Positions 37,752 to 47,077 of a stretch of 64,000 bases of DNA are shown here, in pieces; positions within the stretch are counted from its first letter, which is position 1, and each line of letters begins with the position of its first letter. The stretch spans positions 62,001 to 126,000 of the forward strand of contig CALJEI010000002.1 in the NCBI GenBank assembly GCA_938074605.1, written 5' to 3'. Made by a program: the position numbers and the translations under genes. Origin of the DNA: an uncultured Ignisphaera sp. Lineage in GTDB: Archaea; Thermoproteota; Thermoprotei_A; Sulfolobales; Ignisphaeraceae. Under the pieces are notes generated by a model. It was not told where the DNA came from. It worked only from the letters and a program-made list of their open reading frames with translations, and ran no database searches.

Positions 37752-38938
37752 TTTCTACCCCTTATCCTATGTGCAGTCAACGCATAGAAGCTATGAGCAG
37801 TTATAAAACCTCTAGCCTCAGCATCTGAGGGATACCAGCCCTTATTATAGTCTATAAGTTCCTGTGAATATAGCGAATAGGGGCTTGTTCTACCAACAAT
37901 ACGTAGACTACCTTTATATACCTTGACTCTTACAATACCACTTACAAATCTATTTACAGAATTTATAATAGCGTTGAAGTGCTCCATCATAGGGTCTATC
38001 CACAGTCCTTGGTATACAAAATCACACCACATTTCATCAACTAACCTCTTAAATCTAAGCTCCTTAGGTGTTAAAACTATTCTCTCAAGATCCTGGTGTG
38101 CTTCTATCAATGCTAATGCTGCTGGTGCTTCATAGACCTCCCTACTTTTTAATCCTATGACTCTACTTTCTATCAAGTCAATTCTTCCATATCCATGTGA
38201 CCCTATAACTATATTGAGGAATTTTATTAGTTTAGCGCCATACAACCTATCTCCGTTAACCTTTACAGGCACCCCATTATCAAACTCTATATCTAGGTAT
38301 AGCGGTTTGTCAGGGGCTTTCTCTGGCGATACTGTCCATGAAAATACCTCCTCAGGAGGCTCTTTAAATGGATCGTCCAGCTCGCTACCCTCTATACTTC
38401 TACTCCAAAGATTCTCATCAATACTATACTTCTTATGACTTTCAGGTACTTTAAATCCATATTCAGATAGTATTCTAATGTTTTCATTTCTTGTTAGCCT
38501 TAACTCCCTAACAGGAGCGATTATCTTTATATCAGGCCCTAGATACGCCTTTAACGTTACATCAAATCTTATCTGATCATTACCTTTACCTGTACAGCCA
38601 TGTGCAACAGCATCTGCCCCTTCACTAATGGCAATTTCAGCTACCTTCTTGGCAATTAATGGTCTTGCTAATGCTGTTCCAAGGGGATATTTGCCTTCAT
38701 ATAATGCATTTGCCTTTATAGCACTAAAGATATAGCCTTCAACAAAAACATCCTTGGCATCTACTGTATAATGCTTTGATGCTCCAAGCTGATACGCTCT
38801 CTCTTCAACATCCTTAAGTTCGTCCTCCTGACCAACATCTACTGTTACAGTTATTACCTCTGCATTGTATTTTTTTCTAAGGAGTACAAGGATTGTTGAA
38901 GTGTCTAAGCCTCCTGAATATGCCAGTACTACCTTCAA
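37742..38938 (-). CDS. argG: Argininosuccinate synthase
   Basis: 398-residue enzyme joining citrulline and aspartate with ATP. The PP-loop AYSGGLDTST lies at residues 6-15; ALARPLIAKK near 87 and GCTGKGNDQIRFD near 115 bind ATP and citrulline. Length is typical. The start is TTG at 38938 with GGGTGT upstream. First gene of the argGH-carAB unit, 110 bases from a divergent ACT-domain gene. Ornithine carbamoyltransferase, needed between CarAB and ArgG, is not in the window. Confidence 0.96.
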   Translation of the reverse strand: MKVVLAYSGGLDTSTILVLLRKKYNAEVITVTVDVGQEDELKDVEERAYQLGASKHYTVDAKDVFVEGYIFSAIKANALYEGKYPLGTALARPLIAKKVAEIAISEGADAVAHGCTGKGNDQIRFDVTLKAYLGPDIKIIAPVRELRLTRNENIRILSEYGFKVPESHKKYSIDENLWSRSIEGSELDDPFKEPPEEVFSWTVSPEKAPDKPLYLDIEFDNGVPVKVNGDRLYGAKLIKFLNIVIGSHGYGRIDLIESRVIGLKSREVYEAPAALALIEAHQDLERIVLTPKELRFKRLVDEMWCDFVYQGLWIDPMMEHFNAIINSVNRFVSGIVRVKVYKGSLRIVGRTSPYSLYSQELIDYNKGWYPSDAEARGFITAHSFYALTAHRIRGRNWQ

Positions 38939-39048
38939 TAATTACACCCTTAAGGCTTTAAGTACTCTAAACATATACTCATAACACCTTTTTCCATTTA
39001 GCGATACACATATTACTGACTGCTATTATTATTGTTACAGATGTAACT

Positions 39049-39732
39049 ATGTCTTCAATATCACAGACTGTATATGAAATTGTTTCAGGTGATCCGATCC
39101 TTCAACAGTGTATGGCTAGAGAAATAGTTAATTTTACTAGACTTGCAAGAAAATTAAAACCAGTAGTATCACAAATTGTTGGTCGTGATGTCCCCATAGA
39201 ATCTATAAAAATGGCTTTAATAAGATATGCATATAGACTTATTGAAGAAAGACATATCTTTGGTAAAGAGGTTCTAGCCATACTAGCAAAATCTTCAATT
39301 GAACTTAGAACAGGAATAACAATAATAACTATAAGAAGTAAAGCGCTTCATACAGTCATGCCACTACTTGCAAAGCTTACTATAAAATCAAGATTTACAG
39401 CCATTATGCAGAGTATTACTACTGCAACTATAGTGTTGGATAATGATACTGCTGATGAATTTCTAAAGAATATAGCTAATAATGATATTGTATATGTCCA
39501 GAAAGATCAAGCAGCTATAGTTGTTGTAAGTCCTGAGGATATAATGTATACTCCTGGTGTTATAGCATATGTATCAAATATTCTTGCACAAAATTCAATA
39601 AATATAATACATATAGAATCATGCTATACAGATACGATCATTATTGTATCTAAGGAGGATATCCAAAATGCATTTAATGTATTGATGAAGTATATAGATG
39701 CTGCAAAGAGATCATTAAAAGTTGAAGGATGA
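39049..39732 (+). CDS. ACT-domain protein, possible amino-acid-responsive regulator
   Basis: 227-residue protein. The N-terminal 80 residues are helical (SGDPILQQCMAREIVNFTRLA, then VPIESIKMALIRYAYRL) and could be a helix-turn-helix or dimer module. The C-terminal part, about residues 160-225, looks like an ACT domain (VSPEDIMYTPGVIAYVSNILAQNSINIIHIES), the small-ligand sensor fold of amino-acid enzymes and regulators. No catalytic domain is seen. It is transcribed away from argG across 110 bases, so control of arginine or carbamoyl-phosphate genes is a fair guess. The ligand and DNA binding are unproven. Confidence 0.6.
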   Translation: MSSISQTVYEIVSGDPILQQCMAREIVNFTRLARKLKPVVSQIVGRDVPIESIKMALIRYAYRLIEERHIFGKEVLAILAKSSIELRTGITIITIRSKALHTVMPLLAKLTIKSRFTAIMQSITTATIVLDNDTADEFLKNIANNDIVYVQKDQAAIVVVSPEDIMYTPGVIAYVSNILAQNSINIIHIESCYTDTIIIVSKEDIQNAFNVLMKYIDAAKRSLKVEG

Positions 39733-39741
39733 AAGATAAAG

Positions 39742-40779
39742 CTACTCACTACTTTTAACTCTTTCACTAATCTCTTCAATAACTCTTCTAGGTAGTGTAA
39801 ATGCTGGTTTCTCAGGTAAGAGACCTTTTGGTCTAAACATTGTGACCATCACTATTACCAATCCAGTTAGGAGATACTCTAGCCAGACTGGATCAATGGG
39901 TATTACTGTAGATATCTCATATTTGTACATTACTATAAACATTCTTGCAGATGAAAATAGAAGGGCACCTAATACAACACCAATATTATTACCTACACCC
40001 CCAAGCATTATGTATGCCCATGGAAGAAATGTAAATTCATAGCGTGAAAACTGATATGCATAAATAGTCTGTGTAAAAAGGGCGTAGAGCGCTCCAGCCA
40101 CAGATGCCATTGCTGAGCCTATTGTTAGTGCATATGCTCTTATAGTACCTATATCCTTCCCATATACTTCAGCAGCAATTTCAGAGTCTCTTACAGCCTT
40201 CATAGCTCTTCCAAGGGGAGATCTATTGATTCTTTCAGAAATAATTAACATAACTATTGTTATTAGAAGTATAAATGCTATAGCAGTCTGTGATCTAAAG
40301 CCCTGCGCAAATCTAAATACATCTGGTATACTAAGACCCTTTGTACCACCAATGAGAGGGGTATAGTTATAGAGTATACTTCTTAGTATTTCACCAAATG
40401 AAAGTAGTGTTATACCCAGATAGGCTTCCCGAAGTCGTAAAGCTGGAAAAGCAGCTGCATACCCTATTATGGCGCCTAGTGCAATAGCAAGAATTAATGT
40501 TATTATAAGTAGTGTTATAGCCATTAGTGGACTGGTTGCTAAAACAGTACTCATTGCTGAAGCATATCTTGCACTATTTTCAGCGTATTCCACCCCCCAT
40601 GGAAGCCCAAGTAATACAGCTGCAATTCTACTCATTAGCCCACCTGCTGCAAGAGCACCAACAAGAACAGCCATCACTCTACCAAACTGTGGTATGCCGG
40701 TAAATCCAACCTCTATATTTAAACTCAGTGCGAGGATTGCCCCTATTCCAAAGTTTATAGCAAGATATTCAAGACTCAT
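39742..40779 (-). CDS. livM: Branched-chain amino-acid/amide ABC permease LivM
   Basis: 345-residue inner-membrane permease of the HAAT family, with 8-10 hydrophobic segments. The family segment LREAYLGITLLSFGEILRSI near residue 135 and PLGRAMKAVRDSEIAAEVYG near 187, the coupling loop to the ATPase, are clear. Pairs with LivH; the two overlap by ATGA. Ends in a short charged cytosolic tail. Converges with the ACT-domain gene nine bases away. Confidence 0.92.
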   Translation of the reverse strand: MSLEYLAINFGIGAILALSLNIEVGFTGIPQFGRVMAVLVGALAAGGLMSRIAAVLLGLPWGVEYAENSARYASAMSTVLATSPLMAITLLIITLILAIALGAIIGYAAAFPALRLREAYLGITLLSFGEILRSILYNYTPLIGGTKGLSIPDVFRFAQGFRSQTAIAFILLITIVMLIISERINRSPLGRAMKAVRDSEIAAEVYGKDIGTIRAYALTIGSAMASVAGALYALFTQTIYAYQFSRYEFTFLPWAYIMLGGVGNNIGVVLGALLFSSARMFIVMYKYEISTVIPIDPVWLEYLLTGLVIVMVTMFRPKGLLPEKPAFTLPRRVIEEISERVKSSE

Positions 40780-41684
40780 ATCCTTCTCACCAATCCAGCT
40801 AACCCCTTCGGATATATAAGAAGAGTTACAACGAGCATCATCATCGGTATAGCAAATCTATATGCAATAATATCTGGTATCCAGTAAGATAATAAGAATG
40901 TTAAAAATCTTTCACTAACACCAACTAGAGCACCTCCAAGCAGACCACCATATATACTATAAAGCCCTCCAACTATAGAACCAGCAAAATAGTATACAAC
41001 ACTATCAAAACCTATGGTTGTGGTACCCTCCATAAACAACACCAAGAGCCCCCCTGATAAACCTGCAAGTAATCCCCCTATAAACCAGGAAAGTGCATAC
41101 ACTATATTGATATCTATTCCGAGAATAGAGGCTAGAGTTGGGTTTTCTATAGAGGCTCTCATAGCTATACCGAGATTAGTCCTAGTTAAAAATATATGTA
41201 GTAGTATCACTAAAACTATAGCTGTAACTATTGATACAATATGAATATATTTTATAGGTGCACCCCAAATCCTAGCTATAATGGGGTCTGATAACACAAT
41301 ATTTATTTTTGTTGCATCAACACCGAAATTTCTCTTTAGAATATCCACAACCATGTTGAGAATTGCAAAAAGTATTAGATCTATGCCTAGGGTAACCATC
41401 ATAAGCGTTATTTCAGATGCTCCTAAATTCAACAATCTCCTTATTATAAGTAGATATATAAGGATAGCAAATACTGCTGTAACTACTGATGCTATGGGTA
41501 TATAGATATATGGTGTATATCCAAAGAATCTATATAGTATGAAAACCACATAGAAGCCCCAGCTAACCATTGATGCATGAGCAAAATTAAAGGTTCTAGT
41601 AGATGCATAGAGTAAGGTTATAGATGCACATCCTATAGCTAGTATTGCAGCATATGTTATAGAGCTAAACAGTATTGCTAACAT
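40776..41684 (-). CDS. livH: Branched-chain amino-acid/amide ABC permease LivH
   Basis: 302-residue permease with about eight membrane segments. TRTFNFAHASMVSWGFYVVF near residue 28 is the LivH signature, and LGIAMRASIENPTLASILGI near 172 is the ATPase-coupling loop. Works with LivM as a heterodimer. The ATG at 41684 has AGGTG upstream, and a TATA-like box lies at 41722-41732 on this strand. Divergent from livK. Confidence 0.92.
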   Translation of the reverse strand: MLAILFSSITYAAILAIGCASITLLYASTRTFNFAHASMVSWGFYVVFILYRFFGYTPYIYIPIASVVTAVFAILIYLLIIRRLLNLGASEITLMMVTLGIDLILFAILNMVVDILKRNFGVDATKINIVLSDPIIARIWGAPIKYIHIVSIVTAIVLVILLHIFLTRTNLGIAMRASIENPTLASILGIDINIVYALSWFIGGLLAGLSGGLLVLFMEGTTTIGFDSVVYYFAGSIVGGLYSIYGGLLGGALVGVSERFLTFLLSYWIPDIIAYRFAIPMMMLVVTLLIYPKGLAGLVRRI

Positions 41685-41721
41685 ATCTTTAACACCTTTC
41701 TATTACCATAATACAGTTTAA

Positions 41722-41732
41722 CACTTATATGG
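41722..41732 (-). promoter_or_regulatory. TATA-like box of livHM
   Basis: Minus-strand CCATATAAGTG, about 43 bases before the livH ATG; a divergent promoter pair with livK. Confidence 0.4.
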
Positions 41733-41855
41733 TATTCTCTAATAGTGTTGATAGATAATTTCAGACCTGGTTTAAATATCTTAATTAAAAATATTACACT
41801 AAGGATATGTTAATATTTTTAAAAGTAGCAAATAAATATTTATACCACTTAATAG

Positions 41856-41866
41856 GCTTTATACAT
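41856..41866 (+). promoter_or_regulatory. TATA box of livK
   Basis: GCTTTATACAT, about 35 bases before the ATG at 41896. A second candidate, AATATTTATA, begins at 41835. Confidence 0.45.
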
Positions 41867-41895
41867 AATATTTTAGAAATGTGGTGATATAACTC

Positions 41896-43209
41896 ATGAA
41901 GACACCCATAGCAGTAGCCCTCATAATAGTAGCTCTTATAGTAGGAACAGTAATAGGCTATGTAATATCAGGCCCAACTATAGCAGCTCCCCCCACAACT
42001 ATCACATCTACTATAACAGTTACAGTAACTCCGACAATCCCTACTGCTGGACTCTCAGGAGACATCCCCATTGGCGCACTGCTACCTTTAACGGGAGTAT
42101 TAGCAACCTATGGTAAAATGTGTCAAGAGGCATTTCTGATGGCTGTAGAAGATGTAAATTCATGGCTTGCTGCAATGGGCAAGCCATGGAGATTAAAACC
42201 GTTTGTAGAGGATACTGCGGTAGATGTTAAGCTTGCTGTTGATAAGTTCATGGCTCTCGCTGGACGTGGTGTAAAGGCCATTGTAGGGCCTATGGCAAGT
42301 AGTGAAGTAAAAGCGATTAGAGATTATGCTAATGAACGTAAAGTGGTTGTCATATCACAGAGCTCTACATCTATGGAGCTTGCCCTCCCCAACGACTTCA
42401 TCCTTAGATTTACTGCTCCTGATAAGTATCAGGGTGTTGCAATAGCTTATGTTATGTGGGAGAGAGGAATAAGGTATGTTGTTCCGATATGGAGGGGTGA
42501 TACATGGGGTGATGGTCTACTTAACTATACTAAGACTACATTCATGGATATCTGTAGAGCTAGTGGGGAAAGCTGTGGATTTGATGATGGTGTTAGATAT
42601 GCTCCAGAGGCAAAGGAGTTCTCTGTAGAAGTTTCAAGATTGGCAAGTATCGTTAGGAATTATATAACTAGATACGGAAGTGAGAAGGTTGGTGTACTTG
42701 CTATAAGCTTTGAAGAAATTGCAAGTATATTTACAGAAGCTATAAACTATCCAGAGCTCTCACAAGTTAGGTGGCAGGGCTCTGATGGAACATATGGAAC
42801 AGGTAAACTTGTTGAAGACCCCCAACTTGCTGAGTTTACAATTAAGACAGAATTCTGGAATACAATGACAGCAACTGGCGAATCGCCAATAAAGGAATCG
42901 TTCAGGAAACGCTTGATGGAGAGATTAGGAGGTATTGAGCCTATACCATATGCCTACTTTACATATGATGCTGTATGGGCAATAGCATTAGCAATAAATA
43001 ACATTGGCTCATATGATGGCTTAGCGATTAGAGATGCTATGCCATCAATTCTAAAACAGTTCATTGGCGTCTCTGGCTACATTACCCTAGATGAAAATGG
43101 TGATAGAGTATCAACAGACTATACAATAGCAACTATAGTTAAAGAGGATGGAAGGTATCTGTGGAAAGATATAGGAGGGTATATAGGAGGTAAACTAGTA
43201 CTCTATTAG
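41896..43209 (+). CDS. livK: Branched-chain amino-acid/amide-binding protein LivK
   Basis: 437-residue substrate-binding protein, membrane-anchored and facing outside. Residues 5-27 are a hydrophobic signal-anchor (VALIIVALIVGTVIGYVI), followed by a Thr/Pro-rich linker to about 53, typical of crenarchaeal binding proteins, then a periplasmic-binding-protein type I fold (GDIPIGALLPLTGVLATYGK). No lipobox cysteine is seen. KAIVGPMASSEVKAIRDYAN near 125 is typical of Leu/Ile/Val and amide binders. GGTGAT lies before the ATG. Ligand (branched-chain amino acid, amide or urea) is not certain. Confidence 0.9.
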   Translation: MKTPIAVALIIVALIVGTVIGYVISGPTIAAPPTTITSTITVTVTPTIPTAGLSGDIPIGALLPLTGVLATYGKMCQEAFLMAVEDVNSWLAAMGKPWRLKPFVEDTAVDVKLAVDKFMALAGRGVKAIVGPMASSEVKAIRDYANERKVVVISQSSTSMELALPNDFILRFTAPDKYQGVAIAYVMWERGIRYVVPIWRGDTWGDGLLNYTKTTFMDICRASGESCGFDDGVRYAPEAKEFSVEVSRLASIVRNYITRYGSEKVGVLAISFEEIASIFTEAINYPELSQVRWQGSDGTYGTGKLVEDPQLAEFTIKTEFWNTMTATGESPIKESFRKRLMERLGGIEPIPYAYFTYDAVWAIALAINNIGSYDGLAIRDAMPSILKQFIGVSGYITLDENGDRVSTDYTIATIVKEDGRYLWKDIGGYIGGKLVLY

Positions 43210-43380
43210 CTTAATTGCCAAATTCAAAACAGTATCAACAATTAAAATAGACAATCAATATAAAAATCAATATATGAGTTTTTTATATTCTCTTTTCTTT
43301 TTGTACTGCATAAAACTTTTTAAATTTTCTGTAATTTAAACACATTAATACATATAATATGTAGTAGGTGTACAATAACA

Positions 43381-44136
43381 ATGAGTATTCCAATACTTGC
43401 AGCAAAGAGTGTTACAAAGAGGTTTTATGGCCTTACTGCTCTTGATAATGTTTCTCTCACTGTAGTGAGAAATAGCTTAACGCTACTCATAGGCCCTAAT
43501 GGAGCAGGAAAAACAACATTTGTCAATGTATGTACTGGGGTTCTAAAGCCGGATTATGGTAGGATAGAGTTTAATGGTATAGATATTACTGGGCTTCCGC
43601 CATATAAGATATATAGCTATGGATTAGTGAGATCCTTTCAAATACCGCAACCATTTAAAATGCTTACAGTTCTTGAAAATGTACTTGTTGCTATGAAGAA
43701 TAATAATGAGTATCCACTTAAGTCGTTGTTTAAGAGATTCTGGATTAAGGAGGAGTATAAAAATATTGAAAAAGCATTTAGAATACTTAAAGTTGTTGGT
43801 CTAGATAAGTACTGGGATTGGGAAACATACAAGCTTGGTGCAGGCCAGCTTAAAATGTTAGAGGTTGCTAGAGCATTAGCTGCTGGTGCAAAGCTATTAG
43901 CATTAGATGAACCCATAGGTGGTACTGATCCTTCATATGCTAATAGAATATTTGATAATCTTAGATCAATAAAAGAGATGATGGAAGTATCATTTCTAGT
44001 AATAGAGCATAGAATTGATATAGCACTAAAGTATGCAGACTACGTATATGTTATGGATAGAGGCAGGGTTATAGCTGAGGGAAGTTCTAGTGATATTGTA
44101 AAGAATCCAAGAGTTGCTGAAGTATATCTAGGGTGA
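43381..44136 (+). CDS. livG: ABC transporter ATPase LivG
   Basis: 251-residue ATPase. Walker A GPNGAGKTT lies at 38-46, Q-loop VRSFQIPQPF near 83, signature LGAGQLKMLEVARAL near 158, Walker B LLALDEPIGGTDP near 174, and H-loop IEHRIDIALKYAD near 209. The variant signature LGAGQ is common in LivG. AGGTG lies 14 bases before the ATG. Directly followed by livF, whose frame continues in phase after this TGA. Confidence 0.93.
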   Translation: MSIPILAAKSVTKRFYGLTALDNVSLTVVRNSLTLLIGPNGAGKTTFVNVCTGVLKPDYGRIEFNGIDITGLPPYKIYSYGLVRSFQIPQPFKMLTVLENVLVAMKNNNEYPLKSLFKRFWIKEEYKNIEKAFRILKVVGLDKYWDWETYKLGAGQLKMLEVARALAAGAKLLALDEPIGGTDPSYANRIFDNLRSIKEMMEVSFLVIEHRIDIALKYADYVYVMDRGRVIAEGSSSDIVKNPRVAEVYLG

Positions 44137-44142
44137 AATATT

Positions 44143-44856
44143 CTGACACATATTAAAACAGAGAATATATGTTCTGGTTACGGAAAAATAAAAGTTCTAT
44201 TTAATGTAAACATAGAGGCTGAAAAAGGTAGAATAACAGCTATTATAGGTCCTAATGGAGCAGGAAAAACAACTTTACTAAATAGTGTATTTGGCATTGC
44301 TGACATATTTAGCGGTAGGATACTGTTAGATGGTAATGATATTACTGGTCTAAAGCCTCATGAAATAGCTAGAATGGGTATAGGCTATGTTACTCAAACG
44401 AATAACATATTTGCTGATCTAACTGTTGAAGAAAATCTTAGATTAGCTGCTCATGAGCTAAATAGAAGTGAGTATATTAGGAGGAGAGATGAGGTTCTAG
44501 AGCTATTCCCAAGACTTAGAGAATTTCTAGGTAGACGTGCTGGTACATTAAGTGGTGGTGAAAGAAGAATGCTAGCAATAGCAATAGCGATGATGAGAAG
44601 CCCTAGTGCTATACTACTTGATGAAATTACAACTGATCTTGCTCCAATTATGGTTAAAAAAGTTCTTGAGAAGGTGGTTGAGTTAAAAGAAAAATTTGGT
44701 ATAACAATACTATTAGTGGAACAATATGCCCATAGAGCTCTCGAAATTGCTGATAAAGTATACCTGCTTGTGAGTGGTGAAATAAAGTTTGGTGGTGAAC
44801 CTAAAGAACTTTTAAAACATGAAGATCTAATAAAGCTATATCTTGGTGAAGTTTAG
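44143..44856 (+). CDS. livF: ABC transporter ATPase LivF, probable non-AUG start
   Basis: About 237 residues. Walker A GPNGAGKTT lies near residue 33, Q-loop YVTQTNN near 80, signature LSGGERRMLAIA near 134, Walker B AILLDEITTDLAP near 153. The first ATG in frame, at 44374, would cut off Walker A, so the gene must start earlier. No ATG, GTG or TTG exists between the livG stop at 44134-44136 and Walker A. CTG at 44143 (giving MTHIKTENICSGYGKI) lies six bases after GGTGA; ATT at 44140 is the alternative. The homology-based N-terminus (usual LivF: M-x5-N-x3-GYGKI) fits well. Partner of LivG. Confidence 0.88.
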   Translation: MTHIKTENICSGYGKIKVLFNVNIEAEKGRITAIIGPNGAGKTTLLNSVFGIADIFSGRILLDGNDITGLKPHEIARMGIGYVTQTNNIFADLTVEENLRLAAHELNRSEYIRRRDEVLELFPRLREFLGRRAGTLSGGERRMLAIAIAMMRSPSAILLDEITTDLAPIMVKKVLEKVVELKEKFGITILLVEQYAHRALEIADKVYLLVSGEIKFGGEPKELLKHEDLIKLYLGEV

Positions 44857-45953
44857 TACATTCCCCTATTCAGGATTTTGCTAAACTCTATGGCTGTCTC
44901 CCTATATGTGTTAATACCGTGAATTAGATCTTCAACTGTTATCTCCTCTTTATCACTATGTGAGAATTCTGACTTACCTGGCCCATAGGCTGCTATGTTA
45001 CGTGTTACATATGGATACAGTAAATTCATGTCACTTGTACCAAGCTTATAAAGCATTCTAGGCTTTTCACCCTGTTTTAGTATTGCTCTTGCTAAAGCTC
45101 TTACAGCTATATTATTTGGGGAAATTCTGATGGGTGGAGTATAATCTAGTGTGGTATATGTACACAATTTAAACTCTTTCATTATAGTATCAATGAATTT
45201 TAGTATGGATTCCAGTGATTCATTTATTGCAACTCTAATATCTATTAGCATCTCACCATATTTAGGATAGATATTGTATCTACTACCATCTCCACAGCAA
45301 AGGTGAAGAAGTGCTGAAGAATTTTCACTGTATTTAAATCCATGCATTTTTTCGCTGATACTATTCCAGATCCTGAGTAGTGAAATACATGCTGAACTCT
45401 CTAGCATTGGTGATGACGTGTGTCCGCCATAACCATTGCATTGAATTTTTAGCTTAATACTCCCCCTATACCCAATTACAATACCCGTATTGTTGCTAGG
45501 TTCAGCAATAATAGATCCCTTAGTTTTAAATCCTCTACTAATTAGATTTCTTGCTCCTCGACTATCCCCCTCTTCACCAACAACAGCTATAGAATATACT
45601 TTAATATTTTTATCTATATATGTTTGTGCCTGAGATACACCAATAAATAGTGCTGTTAGAGGACCCTTTGCATCTACTGCCCCCCTACCAGTAATTTTCT
45701 CACCATCAAATACTACTGGTAATTCTCCTGGTACTGTATCTATATGGCCTATAAAAGCTATAGATGTATCCCCATCTCCATAGCTAGCTATGAGATTTCC
45801 AATCTCATCTATATATACATCCTCATACCCAAGATCAATGGCATATTCTTTCAATATAGTTATAGCTCTATGTTCTTCTCCTGTAGGGCTATATGCCTTA
45901 AGTAGATCAGTAAGCATATCAACTGCTAAACTGTGAAGAGATACATCCTTCAA
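44853..45953 (-). CDS. lysK: [LysW]-lysine/ornithine hydrolase LysK
   Basis: 366-residue M20-family metallohydrolase that frees lysine or ornithine from the LysW carrier. Zinc ligands: FIGHIDTVPG near residue 69, GRGAVDAKGPL near 90, VVGEEGDSRGA near 124, and the C-terminal EFSHSDKEE near 338. TTG at 45953 is the outer start, overlapping lysJ by 35 bases; ATG at 45917 would give a protein with no overlap, but neither has a strong ribosome site. Last gene of lysW-lysX-lysJ-lysK. Its stop overlaps the livF stop by four bases. Confidence 0.92.
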   Translation of the reverse strand: MKDVSLHSLAVDMLTDLLKAYSPTGEEHRAITILKEYAIDLGYEDVYIDEIGNLIASYGDGDTSIAFIGHIDTVPGELPVVFDGEKITGRGAVDAKGPLTALFIGVSQAQTYIDKNIKVYSIAVVGEEGDSRGARNLISRGFKTKGSIIAEPSNNTGIVIGYRGSIKLKIQCNGYGGHTSSPMLESSACISLLRIWNSISEKMHGFKYSENSSALLHLCCGDGSRYNIYPKYGEMLIDIRVAINESLESILKFIDTIMKEFKLCTYTTLDYTPPIRISPNNIAVRALARAILKQGEKPRMLYKLGTSDMNLLYPYVTRNIAAYGPGKSEFSHSDKEEITVEDLIHGINTYRETAIEFSKILNRGMY

Positions 45954-47076
45954 TTCTACTCACTGTAAACATAATATCATCATCGTTAATAGTATATGGG
46001 GGTAGGAGTCGTAAAACAGTTAAACCAGCTTTTAATGCTAGAAGTCCATTATCCTGAAGACATCTTATTATTTTTGTAGGCTCCACCCTAAGATCAACAC
46101 CTATCATAAGCCCCACTCCCCTAACCTCTTTTACGATTCTATACTTCTTTAAATTATCCCTAAGCTTTTCAATTAATTTGAATCCTTTTATACCTGCTTG
46201 CTGTGGTACAACCTCATTTATTAGAACCTCTACTGATGCTTTAACAGCAGCACATGCAACTGGATTTCCGCCATATGTTGAGCCATGGCTTCCAGGCTCA
46301 AGCTTAGATACAATATCGCCTGGTATAAACACTGCACTTACTGGAAAGCCTCCCCCAATTGACTTTCCAGCCAATAGTATATCTGGTATAATGCCATATT
46401 GTTCAAAGAGCCATGTTGTACCTGTTCTTCCAAAACCAGTCTGTATTTCATCTATTATTAGTAGAGCTCCTTTTTCAATAGTTTTTTCTCTAAGTGTTAA
46501 TATAAATTCCCTTGAAGCTATATTTACCCCACCCTCACCCTGTATAAGCTCAACTATAATTGCTGCAACATCCTCATCTATAGCATTATCTAATTCAGAA
46601 AGATCATTATATCTCAATTGATGTGTTTCTGGAAGCAGTGGTTCAAACCCTTTTCTATACTTAGAATTAGATGTTACAGATAGAGCACCAAATGTTCTTC
46701 CATGAAAAGAGTTCGTAAAGTATATAATTTTCTTTCTATTTGTAGCCTTTCTGGCAACTTTAAGCGAAAACTCTACAGCCTCACTCCCACTATTCAGTAA
46801 ATATATATATTCAAATTTATTTGGCACAATTTTAGAGACTACATCAAGCATCTCATCCCTTACCCTACACCTAAACGCTGTTGATAGTATTGATACGCTA
46901 CTCAGCTGCTCAACAATGGATTTCACTACATGTGGATGTCTATGACCTAGAAATGCTACACCATGACCTGTGTGTTCATCTAGATATCTTCTGCCATTTG
47001 AATCCCATACATATTGCCCTTCTGCATACTGTATCTCAATACCCCTATCCTCATAGAACATAAGGTATTTTAACAA
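45919..47076 (-). CDS. lysJ: [LysW]-aminoadipate/glutamate semialdehyde aminotransferase LysJ
   Basis: 385-residue class III PLP aminotransferase working on LysW-bound semialdehydes, using glutamate as amino donor. GHGVAFLGHRHPHVV near residue 36, ELIQGEGGVN near 169, DEIQTGFGRTG near 206, and the PLP-lysine segment LAGKSIGGGFPVSAV near 238 are present. It is ArgD-like and is expected to serve both lysine and ornithine synthesis in Crenarchaeota. The start is TTG at 47076, one base after the lysX stop, with GTGAGG upstream. Confidence 0.93.
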   Translation of the reverse strand: MLKYLMFYEDRGIEIQYAEGQYVWDSNGRRYLDEHTGHGVAFLGHRHPHVVKSIVEQLSSVSILSTAFRCRVRDEMLDVVSKIVPNKFEYIYLLNSGSEAVEFSLKVARKATNRKKIIYFTNSFHGRTFGALSVTSNSKYRKGFEPLLPETHQLRYNDLSELDNAIDEDVAAIIVELIQGEGGVNIASREFILTLREKTIEKGALLIIDEIQTGFGRTGTTWLFEQYGIIPDILLAGKSIGGGFPVSAVFIPGDIVSKLEPGSHGSTYGGNPVACAAVKASVEVLINEVVPQQAGIKGFKLIEKLRDNLKKYRIVKEVRGVGLMIGVDLRVEPTKIIRCLQDNGLLALKAGLTVLRLLPPYTINDDDIMFTVSRIEGCISSQFSS

Positions 47077-47077
47077 T

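Noticed and set aside
44374-44856. Short 160-residue ATPase starting at ATG 44374
   Set aside because: The frame continues upstream through Walker A to the livG stop, so the gene is longer and intact.
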